In this document: one piece after another, positions 49,424-58,774 of the stretch
Numbering within the stretch: the stretch's first letter is position 1
Layout: each line of letters begins with the position of its first letter
Source: Chryseobacterium sp. G0162
Lineage (GTDB): Bacteria; Bacteroidota; Bacteroidia; Flavobacteriales; Weeksellaceae
Assembly (NCBI RefSeq): GCF_003815715.1
Contig: NZ_CP033922.1
Span: 4,884,001 to 4,948,000 of the forward strand
Length of the DNA stretch: 64,000 nucleotides
Reading direction: 5' to 3'
The notes under the pieces: model-generated
Seen by the model: only the letters and a program-made list of their open reading frames with translations
Told to the model about the DNA's origin: nothing
Databases searched by the model: none
Position numbers and translations under genes: made by a program

Positions 49424-51841
49424 TTAAAACTTATAACTGTATCCCAGTCTTACAACCTGGGTTTCGTAATAGTCATTGCTGGTATAGGCAAACCCCATCC
49501 CCTGAATATTTTTCTTAATAACCATAGTGTTGAGGAGATCAGACGCATTTAAGAAAAGCTCTCCTTTTCCTTTCTGAATTGCTTTTTTCAATCCAATATC
49601 CATAGTGAATCTTGCTTTTATTTTTCCTTGAGGAATAACATCCGGTGCCAGATAAACTGCTGTAGCCTGAAGATTCAGCCCTTTTGAAAAACGAAAAATA
49701 TTATTCAGCTTTATATTTCCGGACACTGCGGTTTGTCTATCAGCAGAAAATGTGTTAGGTTCAGGGTATAAATTTTGAACGGTAAAGGCATTGATCTGGT
49801 TGCGATAGATATTTCCATTAATATTGAATGAATATACATCAGAAACCTTTTGATTCCATATTGCTTCTAACCCTGTATTATAACTTTTGTCTGCATTTTG
49901 AAAGATGGCATAGATCAGATTACTGCCTGGTACAATGCTGGAGATCCTGGTAATGGTTCCATTCGCAAAGCGGTGATACAGGGCAGAATATAAATATCCG
50001 TTATCCCAATTATATTTATATCCCAATTCAATGGAATTCGTAAACTGTGGTCTTAATGCCGGATTTCCAACCTTGATGATTTCGGCATCATCATATTTTG
50101 GAAATATTCTGATATCTACCTCATTCGGACGGTCTACTCTTCTGTTATAAAATACTGAAAACTTGTTACGATCGTTAAGTTTATAAGCTAATCTAAAATT
50201 GGGAAATGGCTGAGTATAATTATATCCATCACTTTTATAAGTAGGATGATTAGGGTTCACATCATATTCAATTTTTACGTATTCTAATCTTAATCCAAGT
50301 TCTGCTTCCCATTTTTCATTCTCAAAAATATAGTTTCCATAGACGGCCGGAATAAATTCTTTATAGTCCGCTTTACCCCCAGCCGATACATCCAGTACTG
50401 AATTTGCTCCGGGAATAAAGTTCATATTGGTAGGGATACTTCTGCTTCTCAGTTTAATTCCTGTTTCAATTCTTCCATATTTTAACGGCTTAATATAATC
50501 TACGTTGAAATCATATACCTGCTCATCTGACAAAAGTTTAAAAGCATCGGTTCCGGTAGAAGCAGGTAAGTAATTATCATAAAAGTATTTTTCATCTTCC
50601 CTGTGAAATGTATAATTGAATCCAACATTTAATAAATGACCTGCTTCTTTAAACTTATGCTGATAAGAGGCACTCCCCATGATTGTCGTTTTCAGCTCAT
50701 CTTCCAGAAATTGCCACAGACGAAGGCGCTGAGATTGATCTCCGTTAAAAAATGGCTGATCTCCACGGTCAATAATTTTTTCACTTCCGTACATTCCTGA
50801 AACCGTCAACGTATTGTGTTCATCAATATTCCAGTCTAATCCTGCTTTTGTAGTAAAGAAATTGGTATTTCTGTTCCTTTTCAGCTGAGAATTGATAACC
50901 GTTCCATCATCATAAGTACGGGTTACAAATTCATTTTTATTCAGCGTTTCCGTGTATAAATTATCGGCTTGTAGAAATAGATTGACCTTATTTTTTCTAT
51001 AGTTAAGGGAAAGAGACGGATTAATTTTAGGAGTCAATGTATATTGAGGTCTGATGGTTGGTAAGTTCTCTTTTCTTACCCACAATGAACCCAGCCCTGT
51101 GGTAAAGCCTACTTTTCCGTTCCAGCCATTCTGCTTATTTTTCTTCATAATGATATTGATGATTCCGGCATTACCGTTGGCATCATATTTTGAAGAAGGA
51201 TTGTTGATAATTTCAATTTTATCAATAGCTGAAGACGGAATATTATCAAGTCCTGTCTGGCTTCCAAATCCGGTAAGAGCGGTCTGCTTACCGTCAATAA
51301 GAACGGTTACCTTGTCATTTCCTCTCAATTGTACTTTTCCATCCTGTACAGTAATACCGGGAAGGTTCTGCATACTTTGCAGTACGGATCCTCCACTTTG
51401 GCTGATATTATCCGCTACAGAATACGTTTTTTTATCAAGCTTGTTATCCAGTTCATTTTTTTTAGAAGCAGATACCACTACTTCTTCGATTTTTGTTTCC
51501 TTTTCCTGTTTTCGATTAAGTTCTATTGTCGGAATCTCTAAAAACTCAGAAAGACTACCGATAAAAACAGATTGTCTGTATACATCATATCCTGCTACAG
51601 AAGTTTCCAGAAAATAATGATCAGGTTTTACCCCAGCAATAGAAAACCTTCCCTCTTCATTGGTAATCGTTCCGGCTACAAACGCTGTATCTTTTTCCTT
51701 TTTTAAAATAAGGTTGGCATAAGGAAGAGCTTCCTTATCCTTATTAGTCACTTTTCCGGAAAAAGTAACTGATGTGACTTGCGCTGTAATCATAGAAGAG
51801 ATAGCAACAGTTGGGAAAAGTAAAAATTTCGATCTGTTCAT
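49424..51841 (-). CDS. TonB-dependent-receptor-like outer-membrane beta-barrel protein
   Basis: An 805-aa outer-membrane protein. Signal peptide MNRSKFLLFPTVAISSMITA; a CarboxypepD_reg-like domain (about 25-110: FSGKVTNKDKEALPYANLIL, ITNEEGRFSIAGVKPDHYFL); a plug domain (about 120-235: SVLQSMQNLPGITVQDGKVQ, IEIINNPSSKYDANGNAGII); and a beta-barrel ending in YYETQVVRLGYSYKF with the terminal Phe. No SusD partner is present, so it is not a glycan-uptake pair. Its ligand is unknown. It is 43 bp after the DUF347-type gene and 21 bp before PAP2. Confidence 0.9.
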   Translation of the reverse strand: MNRSKFLLFPTVAISSMITAQVTSVTFSGKVTNKDKEALPYANLILKKEKDTAFVAGTITNEEGRFSIAGVKPDHYFLETSVAGYDVYRQSVFIGSLSEFLEIPTIELNRKQEKETKIEEVVVSASKKNELDNKLDKKTYSVADNISQSGGSVLQSMQNLPGITVQDGKVQLRGNDKVTVLIDGKQTALTGFGSQTGLDNIPSSAIDKIEIINNPSSKYDANGNAGIINIIMKKNKQNGWNGKVGFTTGLGSLWVRKENLPTIRPQYTLTPKINPSLSLNYRKNKVNLFLQADNLYTETLNKNEFVTRTYDDGTVINSQLKRNRNTNFFTTKAGLDWNIDEHNTLTVSGMYGSEKIIDRGDQPFFNGDQSQRLRLWQFLEDELKTTIMGSASYQHKFKEAGHLLNVGFNYTFHREDEKYFYDNYLPASTGTDAFKLLSDEQVYDFNVDYIKPLKYGRIETGIKLRSRSIPTNMNFIPGANSVLDVSAGGKADYKEFIPAVYGNYIFENEKWEAELGLRLEYVKIEYDVNPNHPTYKSDGYNYTQPFPNFRLAYKLNDRNKFSVFYNRRVDRPNEVDIRIFPKYDDAEIIKVGNPALRPQFTNSIELGYKYNWDNGYLYSALYHRFANGTITRISSIVPGSNLIYAIFQNADKSYNTGLEAIWNQKVSDVYSFNINGNIYRNQINAFTVQNLYPEPNTFSADRQTAVSGNIKLNNIFRFSKGLNLQATAVYLAPDVIPQGKIKARFTMDIGLKKAIQKGKGELFLNASDLLNTMVIKKNIQGMGFAYTSNDYYETQVVRLGYSYKF

Positions 51842-51884
51842 TATATTTTGGGCTTTAATTACTTATTATTTATAGTATGGAATT

Positions 51885-52637
51885 TTAATTTTGAAAAGAT
51901 GGTTTGTTGTTTTGTTTTCGCTGTGAAATAAAAATCATCACTGTCATTAAGACAAGAGATACCAAAGAGGCATTAATGGTTCCCAGATCAAGCCCTCCTT
52001 TTGCAATCGGTTTGGTTAAAAGATCCCCAAAAGTAGCTCCAAAGGGTCTTGTAAATACAAAGGCAATCCAAAACAGAACGACATGATTGATCTTGGTAAA
52101 ATAATGAAGCAGTACGACGATCAGGATGATAAGTCCGGTAATAAAAGCTCCGGTCATATATCCCAGTCCTAAATTATCACTCAGGAAATCTCCGAATGCA
52201 GTTCCAAGACTGTTAGAGAACAATATGGCTGTCCAGTAATAGAATTCTTTATTTCTTTCAGAAATGGGATATACTTCAAGGGTATGATATTTTTTATACC
52301 ATAAAAAAAGTGAAAATAAGAGCCCGGAAAGAAGTATTAAACTACCAGCTAAATACCCGGCTTTCAATGTTCTGTCAATAAAATCTGAAATTTCTGTTCC
52401 CAGCGTAGTCGTTGCGATGATTACCAGCCAGTATACTGCCGGAATATATTTTTTGACACTGAGCTGTATGGATAATATAAAAATAAAAAAGAATAAGGTG
52501 ATGAGAATTCCTTTAGAATAACCCAAATTCAAGGTCATGGAAATAAAATCTCCAAGGGTTTCTCCTAAGGTGGTCGCTACAATTTTCATAAGCCAGAAAA
52601 GTATAGTGACTGCTGCTACTTTGTTTGCGGTTCTCAT
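51885..52637 (-). CDS. DUF347/COG4705-type multi-pass membrane protein
   Basis: A 250-aa inner-membrane protein built from four repeats, each with the motif (T/S)xxGxxxGDFxxxxLxLGYxxG: TTLGETLGDFISMTLNLGYS, TTLGTEISDFIDRTLKAGYL, NSLGTAFGDFLSDNLGLGYM, and RPFGATFGDLLTKPIAKGGL. The frame is open to 52661 with a TTG, but the ATG at 52637 (MRTANKVAAVTILFWLMKI) is the natural start. The family has no firm function; some members are linked to metal export. It leads the operon with the TonB-type barrel and PAP2 genes. Confidence 0.85.
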   Translation of the reverse strand: MRTANKVAAVTILFWLMKIVATTLGETLGDFISMTLNLGYSKGILITLFFFIFILSIQLSVKKYIPAVYWLVIIATTTLGTEISDFIDRTLKAGYLAGSLILLSGLLFSLFLWYKKYHTLEVYPISERNKEFYYWTAILFSNSLGTAFGDFLSDNLGLGYMTGAFITGLIILIVVLLHYFTKINHVVLFWIAFVFTRPFGATFGDLLTKPIAKGGLDLGTINASLVSLVLMTVMIFISQRKQNNKPSFQN

Positions 52638-52740
52638 TGTATCTATTTTTATTGGGGCCAACCTTCAAAAGGTTAAGTTTTGTACACTTTTCTATTTCCT
52701 AACACACATTAATTGTTTTAAGACTCGTGAAAATCAAATT

Positions 52741-52870
52741 TATTTGTTCATTCGTGGCAGATAAAAACTATACTGATTAACTAATACAATCTGTGTCATC
52801 AGCAAAATCTGCGAGAGAATTTATCACATTCTATCTTTAATGATAAAATGCTTCATCATCATGTTTCTAT
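52741..52870. repeat. Intergenic repeat-like segment
   Basis: The 237-bp gap before the DUF347 gene contains CAATCTGTGTCATCAGCAAA and ATCTGCGAGAG, text that recurs in variants in flavobacterial genomes (from memory, not checked). No gene is seen. Confidence 0.3.
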
Positions 52871-52874
52871 ATCG

Positions 52875-53909
52875 TTAAGCCTTATACTTTGTAAGCACAT
52901 TGTCTTTATAACAATAAAATTCATGAGAGGTCTTTTTTCCTAATACATATACTTTCTCAACATGAACTTCATCATAATGTTCCATGAGTGTATGATACTG
53001 TTCTTTCAGATGTCCGGACAATTCGTCAGGTTGCACACTCTTTTCTATTTCTATTCCTCCTTGAGCTTTATATTCCATAACCACACGCGTGTTTCTCCAG
53101 GACATGGTGTAAACATTTTTATTTGCTGTAGATGAAGAGTTGATCTCAATTTGATCCTGCTGAACAATTTTTCCCGATGTGCTTGTAAATAAAGTAATTC
53201 CAGAAATTACCATGGCACCGTATCCTATCTTTTTAAACAAGTTTTCACTAAGGTGAGGCAGAATATATTTCACGGTATAAGAAGAAACAATAGCAGCTAC
53301 TGCAATGGCAATTCCCAGCCATAGAGCCATATTAGAATATAATCCTAATGAAATATAAATGATAAGCTTAATAAGGTGAAGAAAAATTTCATTGGCGGCA
53401 CGGGTGGCTACAATTTCTTCTTTTTTAAGTCCGAACTTTAGATAAAAACGGTTAAAAAGCAATCCTACAGCGCCTGTGATTCCCGAAATGAAACCTGCAG
53501 AAAAACCAATAAGTGCCAATGCCGATTTTGGATATTCTTTTCCAGTTTCCTCAGTTTTGTTTTTAGAAGCAAAGAGTTGGGGCACATTGGCAATCAGGAA
53601 GAATGCTACGATTAACTGCAGATAATTAGGGTTTACATATTTAATCAAATAAGCACCCAACAGCACTGCCGGAATAGAAAATGGAACAAACCATAAAAAT
53701 ATTTTCCAGTTGATATGCTGCTTAAATACTGCAATACGAGAAGCTGAACTGGTAAACGTTCCGATTGTTAAAGAAAAAGGAACTAACGAGGTAGGAAGCA
53801 AAAGATTCAGGATCGGAATCAGAATGAGACTTGCACCGCCTCCACAGATAGCGCTGATCCAGAATGCAAGAATGGTTCCTGCGAATAAAAGGGCAATTTT
53901 TAAAATCAT
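52875..53909 (-). CDS. TauE/SafE-family sulfite/sulfonate exporter-like permease
   Basis: A 344-aa membrane protein of the TauE/SafE family: ISAICGGGASLILIPILNLL at the N-terminus, about eight membrane helices to residue 255, and SAGFISGITGAVGLLFNRFY in the middle. The family exports sulfite, sulfoacetate or related anions. The last ~80 residues form a soluble tail (TMSWRNTRVVMEYKAQGGIE ... EKVYVLGKKTSHEFYC) not usual for the family. It lies 94 bp after the histidine kinase gene on the same strand. It is far from the sulfate operon; a shared role is possible but not shown. Confidence 0.87.
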   Translation of the reverse strand: MILKIALLFAGTILAFWISAICGGGASLILIPILNLLLPTSLVPFSLTIGTFTSSASRIAVFKQHINWKIFLWFVPFSIPAVLLGAYLIKYVNPNYLQLIVAFFLIANVPQLFASKNKTEETGKEYPKSALALIGFSAGFISGITGAVGLLFNRFYLKFGLKKEEIVATRAANEIFLHLIKLIIYISLGLYSNMALWLGIAIAVAAIVSSYTVKYILPHLSENLFKKIGYGAMVISGITLFTSTSGKIVQQDQIEINSSSTANKNVYTMSWRNTRVVMEYKAQGGIEIEKSVQPDELSGHLKEQYHTLMEHYDEVHVEKVYVLGKKTSHEFYCYKDNVLTKYKA

Positions 53910-54003
53910 TTCTAAATAAAATTTACACTTCAGTACGTATATATTTTCAGTACAAAGATGCCAACCGATTTAGAATTAATTTTGAATTTTTAGATTGTAA
54001 ATG

Positions 54004-55299
54004 TTAAGAAAATGATAAACTGACAGAAAAAATATGATAGCCGTTTTCAAACCTGTAGCTGATGATCCAGTGATGAAATTTACAGATTTCCTGGATGATA
54101 GATAAACCTAGCCCACTTCCATTACTATCCGCTGATAATTTTGAAAACCGTTTAAATAATAATTCTTCATCCAGTTGTTGAGTTCCCGAATTGGAAACTT
54201 CAAAGACAGAATCCGTCAACCTTATTGAGATCAATCCATTAGGAGTGGTATGTCGGATAGCATTGATGATAAGATTATTAATCATAACCTCAGTGAGACT
54301 GCTATTACCATTTACCTTAACATTAGAGGCTATATTTTTCTCCAGAGCTATATTTTTCTGCTCAAAATGTTCTTCAAGAATGTCAATACTTTGTGTTAGG
54401 ATATGGTCAAATGAAATACTTTCAGAATTATCAAACTGATGATTGTCTATTTTGGCAAGCAACAATAAGTTCTTATTAATACGGGAACTTCTGGTAAGTG
54501 CTTTATTCATATCCTCCACAATGCGGTATTGCTTTTCAGTAAGATCCTGATCCTGCAGCAAAAGATCCAGCTTGTTTTTAATAATGGCAAGTGGAGTCTG
54601 TAGTTCATGAGACGCATTTTCCGTAAACTCTTTTTGAGTTTTATAGACAGAGATATTACGTTCTATCAGTTTTTGAACAGATTGATTCAGTTCCTGAAAT
54701 TCTGTGATATCAGATGTTGGGAAATCTATTTTACTCTGGCTGTTAAGATTAAAGGTTTTTAGCTGGTTAAGAGTACTTCTGAAAGGTTTCCAGATTGATG
54801 CGGAGAACTTTCTGTTCAGGTAAAGAATTCCTACCAATATTATTACAAAGAAGAATACCGTGACCATTGCAAGGATCCCAATTGTTTCATGAGACTCTTC
54901 AATATTGGTTTCTACAGTAAACAGATAAGGTTTATCATGAATATATACTACCTTTTTCAGGCATCGATAACGTTCTTTTTTTTGCTCAGAGATAAATGGC
55001 AGATGTTTTTCTGTAATATAAACACTGTCTTTCTTTATTTGATCTTTGGTAATTCTCTCAATATCGGTTTCAGGTTGAATATGATTCCAAAGATCTATAC
55101 TCTGTTCCAGTTTTTCATCGGAAAGCTGTAAATGATTGAATTTATAGGCCGTTTTCTCTACAATAATCTGATTATGTTCATCCAGTTCATCCTGCCAGAT
55201 GGTATCCACTACAAAATAATACACAGGAATACTTATCATCAGAACGATAAGGACGTAGATGATAAAAGGTTTGGTGGTTTTGCTAAGTAGAGGTTTCAA
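54004..55299 (-). CDS. Sensor histidine kinase (HisKA type)
   Basis: A 431-aa membrane kinase: a first membrane helix at about 13-32 (FIIYVLIVLMISIPVYYFVV), a ~110-aa periplasmic domain, a second helix at about 140-160 (LAMVTVFFFVIILVGILYLN), and then the kinase. The H box is FTENASHELQTPLAIIKNKL (His at about 235), the N box MINNLIINAIRHTT, and the G box DSNGSGLGLSIIQEICKFHH. It follows the OmpR-type regulator gene by 209 bp and presumably partners it. The stimulus is unknown. Confidence 0.9.
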   Translation of the reverse strand: MKPLLSKTTKPFIIYVLIVLMISIPVYYFVVDTIWQDELDEHNQIIVEKTAYKFNHLQLSDEKLEQSIDLWNHIQPETDIERITKDQIKKDSVYITEKHLPFISEQKKERYRCLKKVVYIHDKPYLFTVETNIEESHETIGILAMVTVFFFVIILVGILYLNRKFSASIWKPFRSTLNQLKTFNLNSQSKIDFPTSDITEFQELNQSVQKLIERNISVYKTQKEFTENASHELQTPLAIIKNKLDLLLQDQDLTEKQYRIVEDMNKALTRSSRINKNLLLLAKIDNHQFDNSESISFDHILTQSIDILEEHFEQKNIALEKNIASNVKVNGNSSLTEVMINNLIINAIRHTTPNGLISIRLTDSVFEVSNSGTQQLDEELLFKRFSKLSADSNGSGLGLSIIQEICKFHHWIISYRFENGYHIFSVSLSFS

Positions 55300-55508
55300 A
55301 TGGTGTAGTTCAAGGTTTAATGTTTAACATGTAAAGTTGGTGTACTTTGACATGGAGATCTATTTTTACTGTATGCAATTTAGTATTTTATTGGTTGTGA
55401 TCTTACCCGTTAAAAGGTTGAAAATATTTTATTATTTTTTCACTTCGAATGGAGCTGGAAACTTATTTTTTAGATCCCAAATCACGAACCATGAATCCCG
55501 CGACTCAT

Positions 55509-56183
55509 TTAAGCTTCCCACTTATACCCCGTCCCGTAGACCGTTTTAAGATAATGCCCACATCCCGCATCATATAATTTTTTCTTGAGGTTTTTTACAT
55601 GAGCATATACAAAATCATGATTATCAAGCATGTCGGCAAAATCACCAGAGAGATGTTCTGCAAGAGTACTTTTAGAGATTACTTTGTTCTTATTCCCTAT
55701 AAAATAGATTAAGAGATCAAATTCTTTTTTGGTTAAAGAAATAATTTCATCATTTACTGCTACTGTTTTTGCCAGAAGGTCAATCTGAAGTTCATTTTGC
55801 TTTACAACATTAGAACTGCTGAACTGTTTTCTACGAATAATAGAATAGACTCTTGCCATCAGCTCAGAAAGGTGAAAAGGCTTGGTAAGATAATCATCCG
55901 CGCCCAATTTTAAACCTTCAATCTTGTCATCCAGAGCATTTTTGGCAGATATGATAATAACACCGTCCTGTTTATTTTGCTTCTTTAATTCCTCCAGAAT
56001 CTTAAGCCCATTTCCATCGGGCAGCATAATATCCAATAAGATACAGTCGTACTCGAACATATCTATTTTGGTCATGGCTTCACTGAAAGTAGCAGCATTT
56101 TCACAGAGATAATTTTCCACAGATAAATATTCGGAAATACTCTTGGCGAGTTCTGCTTCGTCTTCAATAATTAGAATTTTCAT
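55509..56183 (-). CDS. OmpR/PhoB-family response regulator
   Basis: A 224-aa regulator: receiver domain (1-115) with IIEDEAELAKS, the phosphoacceptor Asp in CILLDIMLPDGNG (about 51) and the Lys in DYLTKPFHLSE (about 101), and a winged-helix DNA-binding domain (about 128-224) with LTKKEFDLLIYFIGN and VYAHVKNLKKKLYDAG then KTVYGTGYKWEA. It is the first gene of the two-component pair. The downstream TauE, DUF347, TonB-barrel and PAP2 genes on the same strand are possible targets. Confidence 0.93.
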   Translation of the reverse strand: MKILIIEDEAELAKSISEYLSVENYLCENAATFSEAMTKIDMFEYDCILLDIMLPDGNGLKILEELKKQNKQDGVIIISAKNALDDKIEGLKLGADDYLTKPFHLSELMARVYSIIRRKQFSSSNVVKQNELQIDLLAKTVAVNDEIISLTKKEFDLLIYFIGNKNKVISKSTLAEHLSGDFADMLDNHDFVYAHVKNLKKKLYDAGCGHYLKTVYGTGYKWEA

Positions 56184-56273
56184 GCGATAAATCTATGATT
56201 AAATTTTGAAGAAATTTTGAATTTCCAACAAAATAAGCCTGAGAATACATTGAATGAAAAACAAATTGATGTT

Positions 56274-57263
56274 CTATTGAGGAACCTCTGCTTTTTCATA
56301 AATCAATCCTTCTGCTTTCAATTCTTGCCAAAAACCAAGAGGAATCTGAGTGTGCAGTGCTTCCAGATTACTCTGTACCTGTGCAGGTTTACTGGCACCG
56401 GGAATAATAGAAACAAAATCTTCTGAAGCAAGTACAAAATGAAGAGCTGCATCAACAATATTGATTTTATATTTCTCTGCAATGGCCATTATTCTTGCCC
56501 GTTTTTGTTCCATACCTTTTGGAATCACATCTGTATAATTATACCGTTCACGTCCTGTAATATATCCGGAATTGTATCCTGCTCCAGAAACCAGTTTTAC
56601 TCCTGCTTTTTTTACTGCCGGAAGAAGTCTGTCCACTGCATCTTCATGTTCCAATATAGAGTATTGGGTAGCAGAAAGGCAAATATCAGGGTCTGCAGAT
56701 TCAATACAGTCTAGAATAGGCTCAATTTTATTGACTCCCATTCCCCATGCTTTGATAACTCCCTGATCCCTCAATTCGGAAAGAGTTTTAAAAGCTCCTT
56801 CTCTAGCCTGCTTCAAGAAATAAGGATAGCGGTCACCTACCTGATCTTCAGACAGGTCATGAATGTAAACAATATCGATATGGCTTAATCCGGTTCTTTG
56901 CAGACTCTCTTCAATAGATTTTTTTACAGCATCTGCAGTATAATTATGTTCGAAATCAAAGTTCAGAGGATTTTTCCACATGGTAGGCGGTACCTCAGAT
57001 TCAGGAACCTGATGAAAGAGTCTTCCTACTTTTGTGGAAAATATAAATTCATTATGATCCTGATTTTTAAGAAAATCTCCAAATCTTCTTTCACTTTTGG
57101 TGAGCCCATACCAGGGAGAGGTATCATAATATCTAATTCCTGAATTCCAGGCAGTTTGAAGAATATTATGAGCTTCTTCATCCGTTATATTTTCAAAAGC
57201 AGTACCTATAGCAACTCCTCCTATTCCTAACCTGTGTTTGTCTGTTAAAAGCGGCGTTTTCAT
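56274..57263 (-). CDS. Aldo/keto reductase (pyridoxal 4-dehydrogenase/aldose dehydrogenase-like)
   Basis: A 329-aa NAD(P)-dependent TIM-barrel oxidoreductase. Catalytic residues are visible: Asp and Tyr in GIRYYDTSPWYGLTKSERR (about 41-59), Lys in FSTKVGRLF (about 78) and His in DIVYIHDLSED (about 132). The cofactor end has IIPGASKPAQVQSNL at about 293. It belongs to the group with D-threo-aldose 1-dehydrogenase and pyridoxal 4-dehydrogenase. The substrate is not predictable from the neighbours. It is divergent from ndh. Confidence 0.87.
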   Translation of the reverse strand: MKTPLLTDKHRLGIGGVAIGTAFENITDEEAHNILQTAWNSGIRYYDTSPWYGLTKSERRFGDFLKNQDHNEFIFSTKVGRLFHQVPESEVPPTMWKNPLNFDFEHNYTADAVKKSIEESLQRTGLSHIDIVYIHDLSEDQVGDRYPYFLKQAREGAFKTLSELRDQGVIKAWGMGVNKIEPILDCIESADPDICLSATQYSILEHEDAVDRLLPAVKKAGVKLVSGAGYNSGYITGRERYNYTDVIPKGMEQKRARIMAIAEKYKINIVDAALHFVLASEDFVSIIPGASKPAQVQSNLEALHTQIPLGFWQELKAEGLIYEKAEVPQ

Positions 57264-57463
57264 ATTAAAATATTTTTATGGTGTTATCTATACCGCTGCA
57301 AACATCATGCAGACCTCAAAAGAAAAAGTAAGTTCTATCATTGAAATCCTTTCTATTATAGAGATATTGGGATTTCTTATATTATGTTAAATATTTTATG
57401 TTTTGAAGCCTTTGGTCTTGTTCTTGAATGAATTAGACTACACCACTTCAATATCCACTTAAT

Positions 57464-58738
57464 ATGAAAAAGCATGTTCTAATCGTAGGAGGAGGGTTTG
57501 CAGGTATTAATCTTATCAAATCCCTCAGGAGCGACAACAGATTCAAAATTACCCTGGTTGATAAAAATAATTATCACTTCTTTCCACCATTGATTTATCA
57601 GGTGGCAACCTCTTTTATAGAAGCCTCCAATATCAGTTATCCTTTCCGGAAACTATTTTCCAATAATAGAAATGTAAAATTTCATATGGGGAGCCTGATC
57701 AGGATCAAAACTGACGAAAAAATTATAGAAACAGATACAGGAACTTTGTCTTATGATTATCTTGTTCTGGCTTTAGGTACGGAATCTAATTTCTTCGGAA
57801 TGGAAAATGTGAGAAAGCATGCTCTTCCAATGAAGAATATAGAAGAGGCGCTCTATCTGAGAAACCATATCTTGTTAACCCTTGAAGAAGCCGCCCGCAA
57901 TAAGGATGTAAAACAAGCTGAAAAGCTTCAGAATATCGTCATTGCCGGTGGTGGTCCTACAGGTGTTGAACTTGCAGGAATGCTGGCTGAAATGGGAAAA
58001 TACATTGCCCAGAAAGAATATCCGGAAATAAAATTTGGACTTTCCCATCTCTATTTGGTAGATGCCCTTCCTTCTCTCCTTTCTCCTATGAGCGATATGG
58101 CCAAGGAAACTGCTTATAAAAAGCTCACAGAGCTGGGAGTGAAAATTATTCTGAATGTAGCTGTGAAGGATTATGTAGATGGTAAAGTTATTTTAAGTGA
58201 TGGTAAAACAATTGAAACAGAAACCCTGATTTGGACATCCGGAGTAATCGGTCGTGAAGTTGCTGGATTGCCCGAAAAAAGTATTGGTAAAGGAAGACGA
58301 ATATTGGTAGATGCTTACAATAAAGTAGATGAAATGGAAAATGTCTATGCATTAGGAGATATTTGCCTTATGCTTTCTGAAGAAAAATATCCTAACGGGC
58401 ACCCTCAGCTTGCTCAGGTAGCCATCCAGCAGGGGAAAAATATTGCAGAAAACTTTAAGAGGATAGAAGATGAAAAAGTATTGAAGTCTTTCCAATATAA
58501 TGATAAAGGAAGTATGGCTATTATTTCGAAATATAATGCTGTAGTGGATCTTCCGAAGCATTCTTTCAAAGGATTTATAGCTTGGCTTACCTGGCTTTTT
58601 ATCCATATTATTCCTTTGGTTGGCTTTAAAAATAAACTTCAACTGGCTTTTGACTGGTTCCGTTTATTTATAACGAATAATCCATCTATCAGACTGATTT
58701 TGTATCCCAAAAGAAATACGGATAATGGTTCTTCCTGA
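57464..58738 (+). CDS. ndh: Type II NADH dehydrogenase (NDH-2)
   Basis: Single-subunit, non-proton-pumping NADH:quinone oxidoreductase at the inner membrane face. The 424-aa protein has two Rossmann motifs, HVLIVGGGFAGINLIKSL (FAD, about 4-21) and IVIAGGGPTGVELAGMLAEM (NADH, about 164), plus NVYALGDICLM (FAD, about 294) and HPQLAQVAIQQGKNIA. The C-terminus has the hydrophobic stretch FIAWLTWLFIHIIPLVGF at about 375, the usual membrane-attachment region. It starts 200 bp from the divergent reductase gene and is followed by an SDR gene 36 bp later, probably on one transcript. Confidence 0.92.
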   Translation: MKKHVLIVGGGFAGINLIKSLRSDNRFKITLVDKNNYHFFPPLIYQVATSFIEASNISYPFRKLFSNNRNVKFHMGSLIRIKTDEKIIETDTGTLSYDYLVLALGTESNFFGMENVRKHALPMKNIEEALYLRNHILLTLEEAARNKDVKQAEKLQNIVIAGGGPTGVELAGMLAEMGKYIAQKEYPEIKFGLSHLYLVDALPSLLSPMSDMAKETAYKKLTELGVKIILNVAVKDYVDGKVILSDGKTIETETLIWTSGVIGREVAGLPEKSIGKGRRILVDAYNKVDEMENVYALGDICLMLSEEKYPNGHPQLAQVAIQQGKNIAENFKRIEDEKVLKSFQYNDKGSMAIISKYNAVVDLPKHSFKGFIAWLTWLFIHIIPLVGFKNKLQLAFDWFRLFITNNPSIRLILYPKRNTDNGSS

Positions 58739-58774
58739 ATCCAGATAAAATGAATCACACTTAAATATATTGAT

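Noticed and set aside
51054..51617. 187-aa plus-strand frame within the TonB-type barrel gene
   Set aside because: Antisense shadow of a well-supported gene; composition is that of reversed coding sequence.
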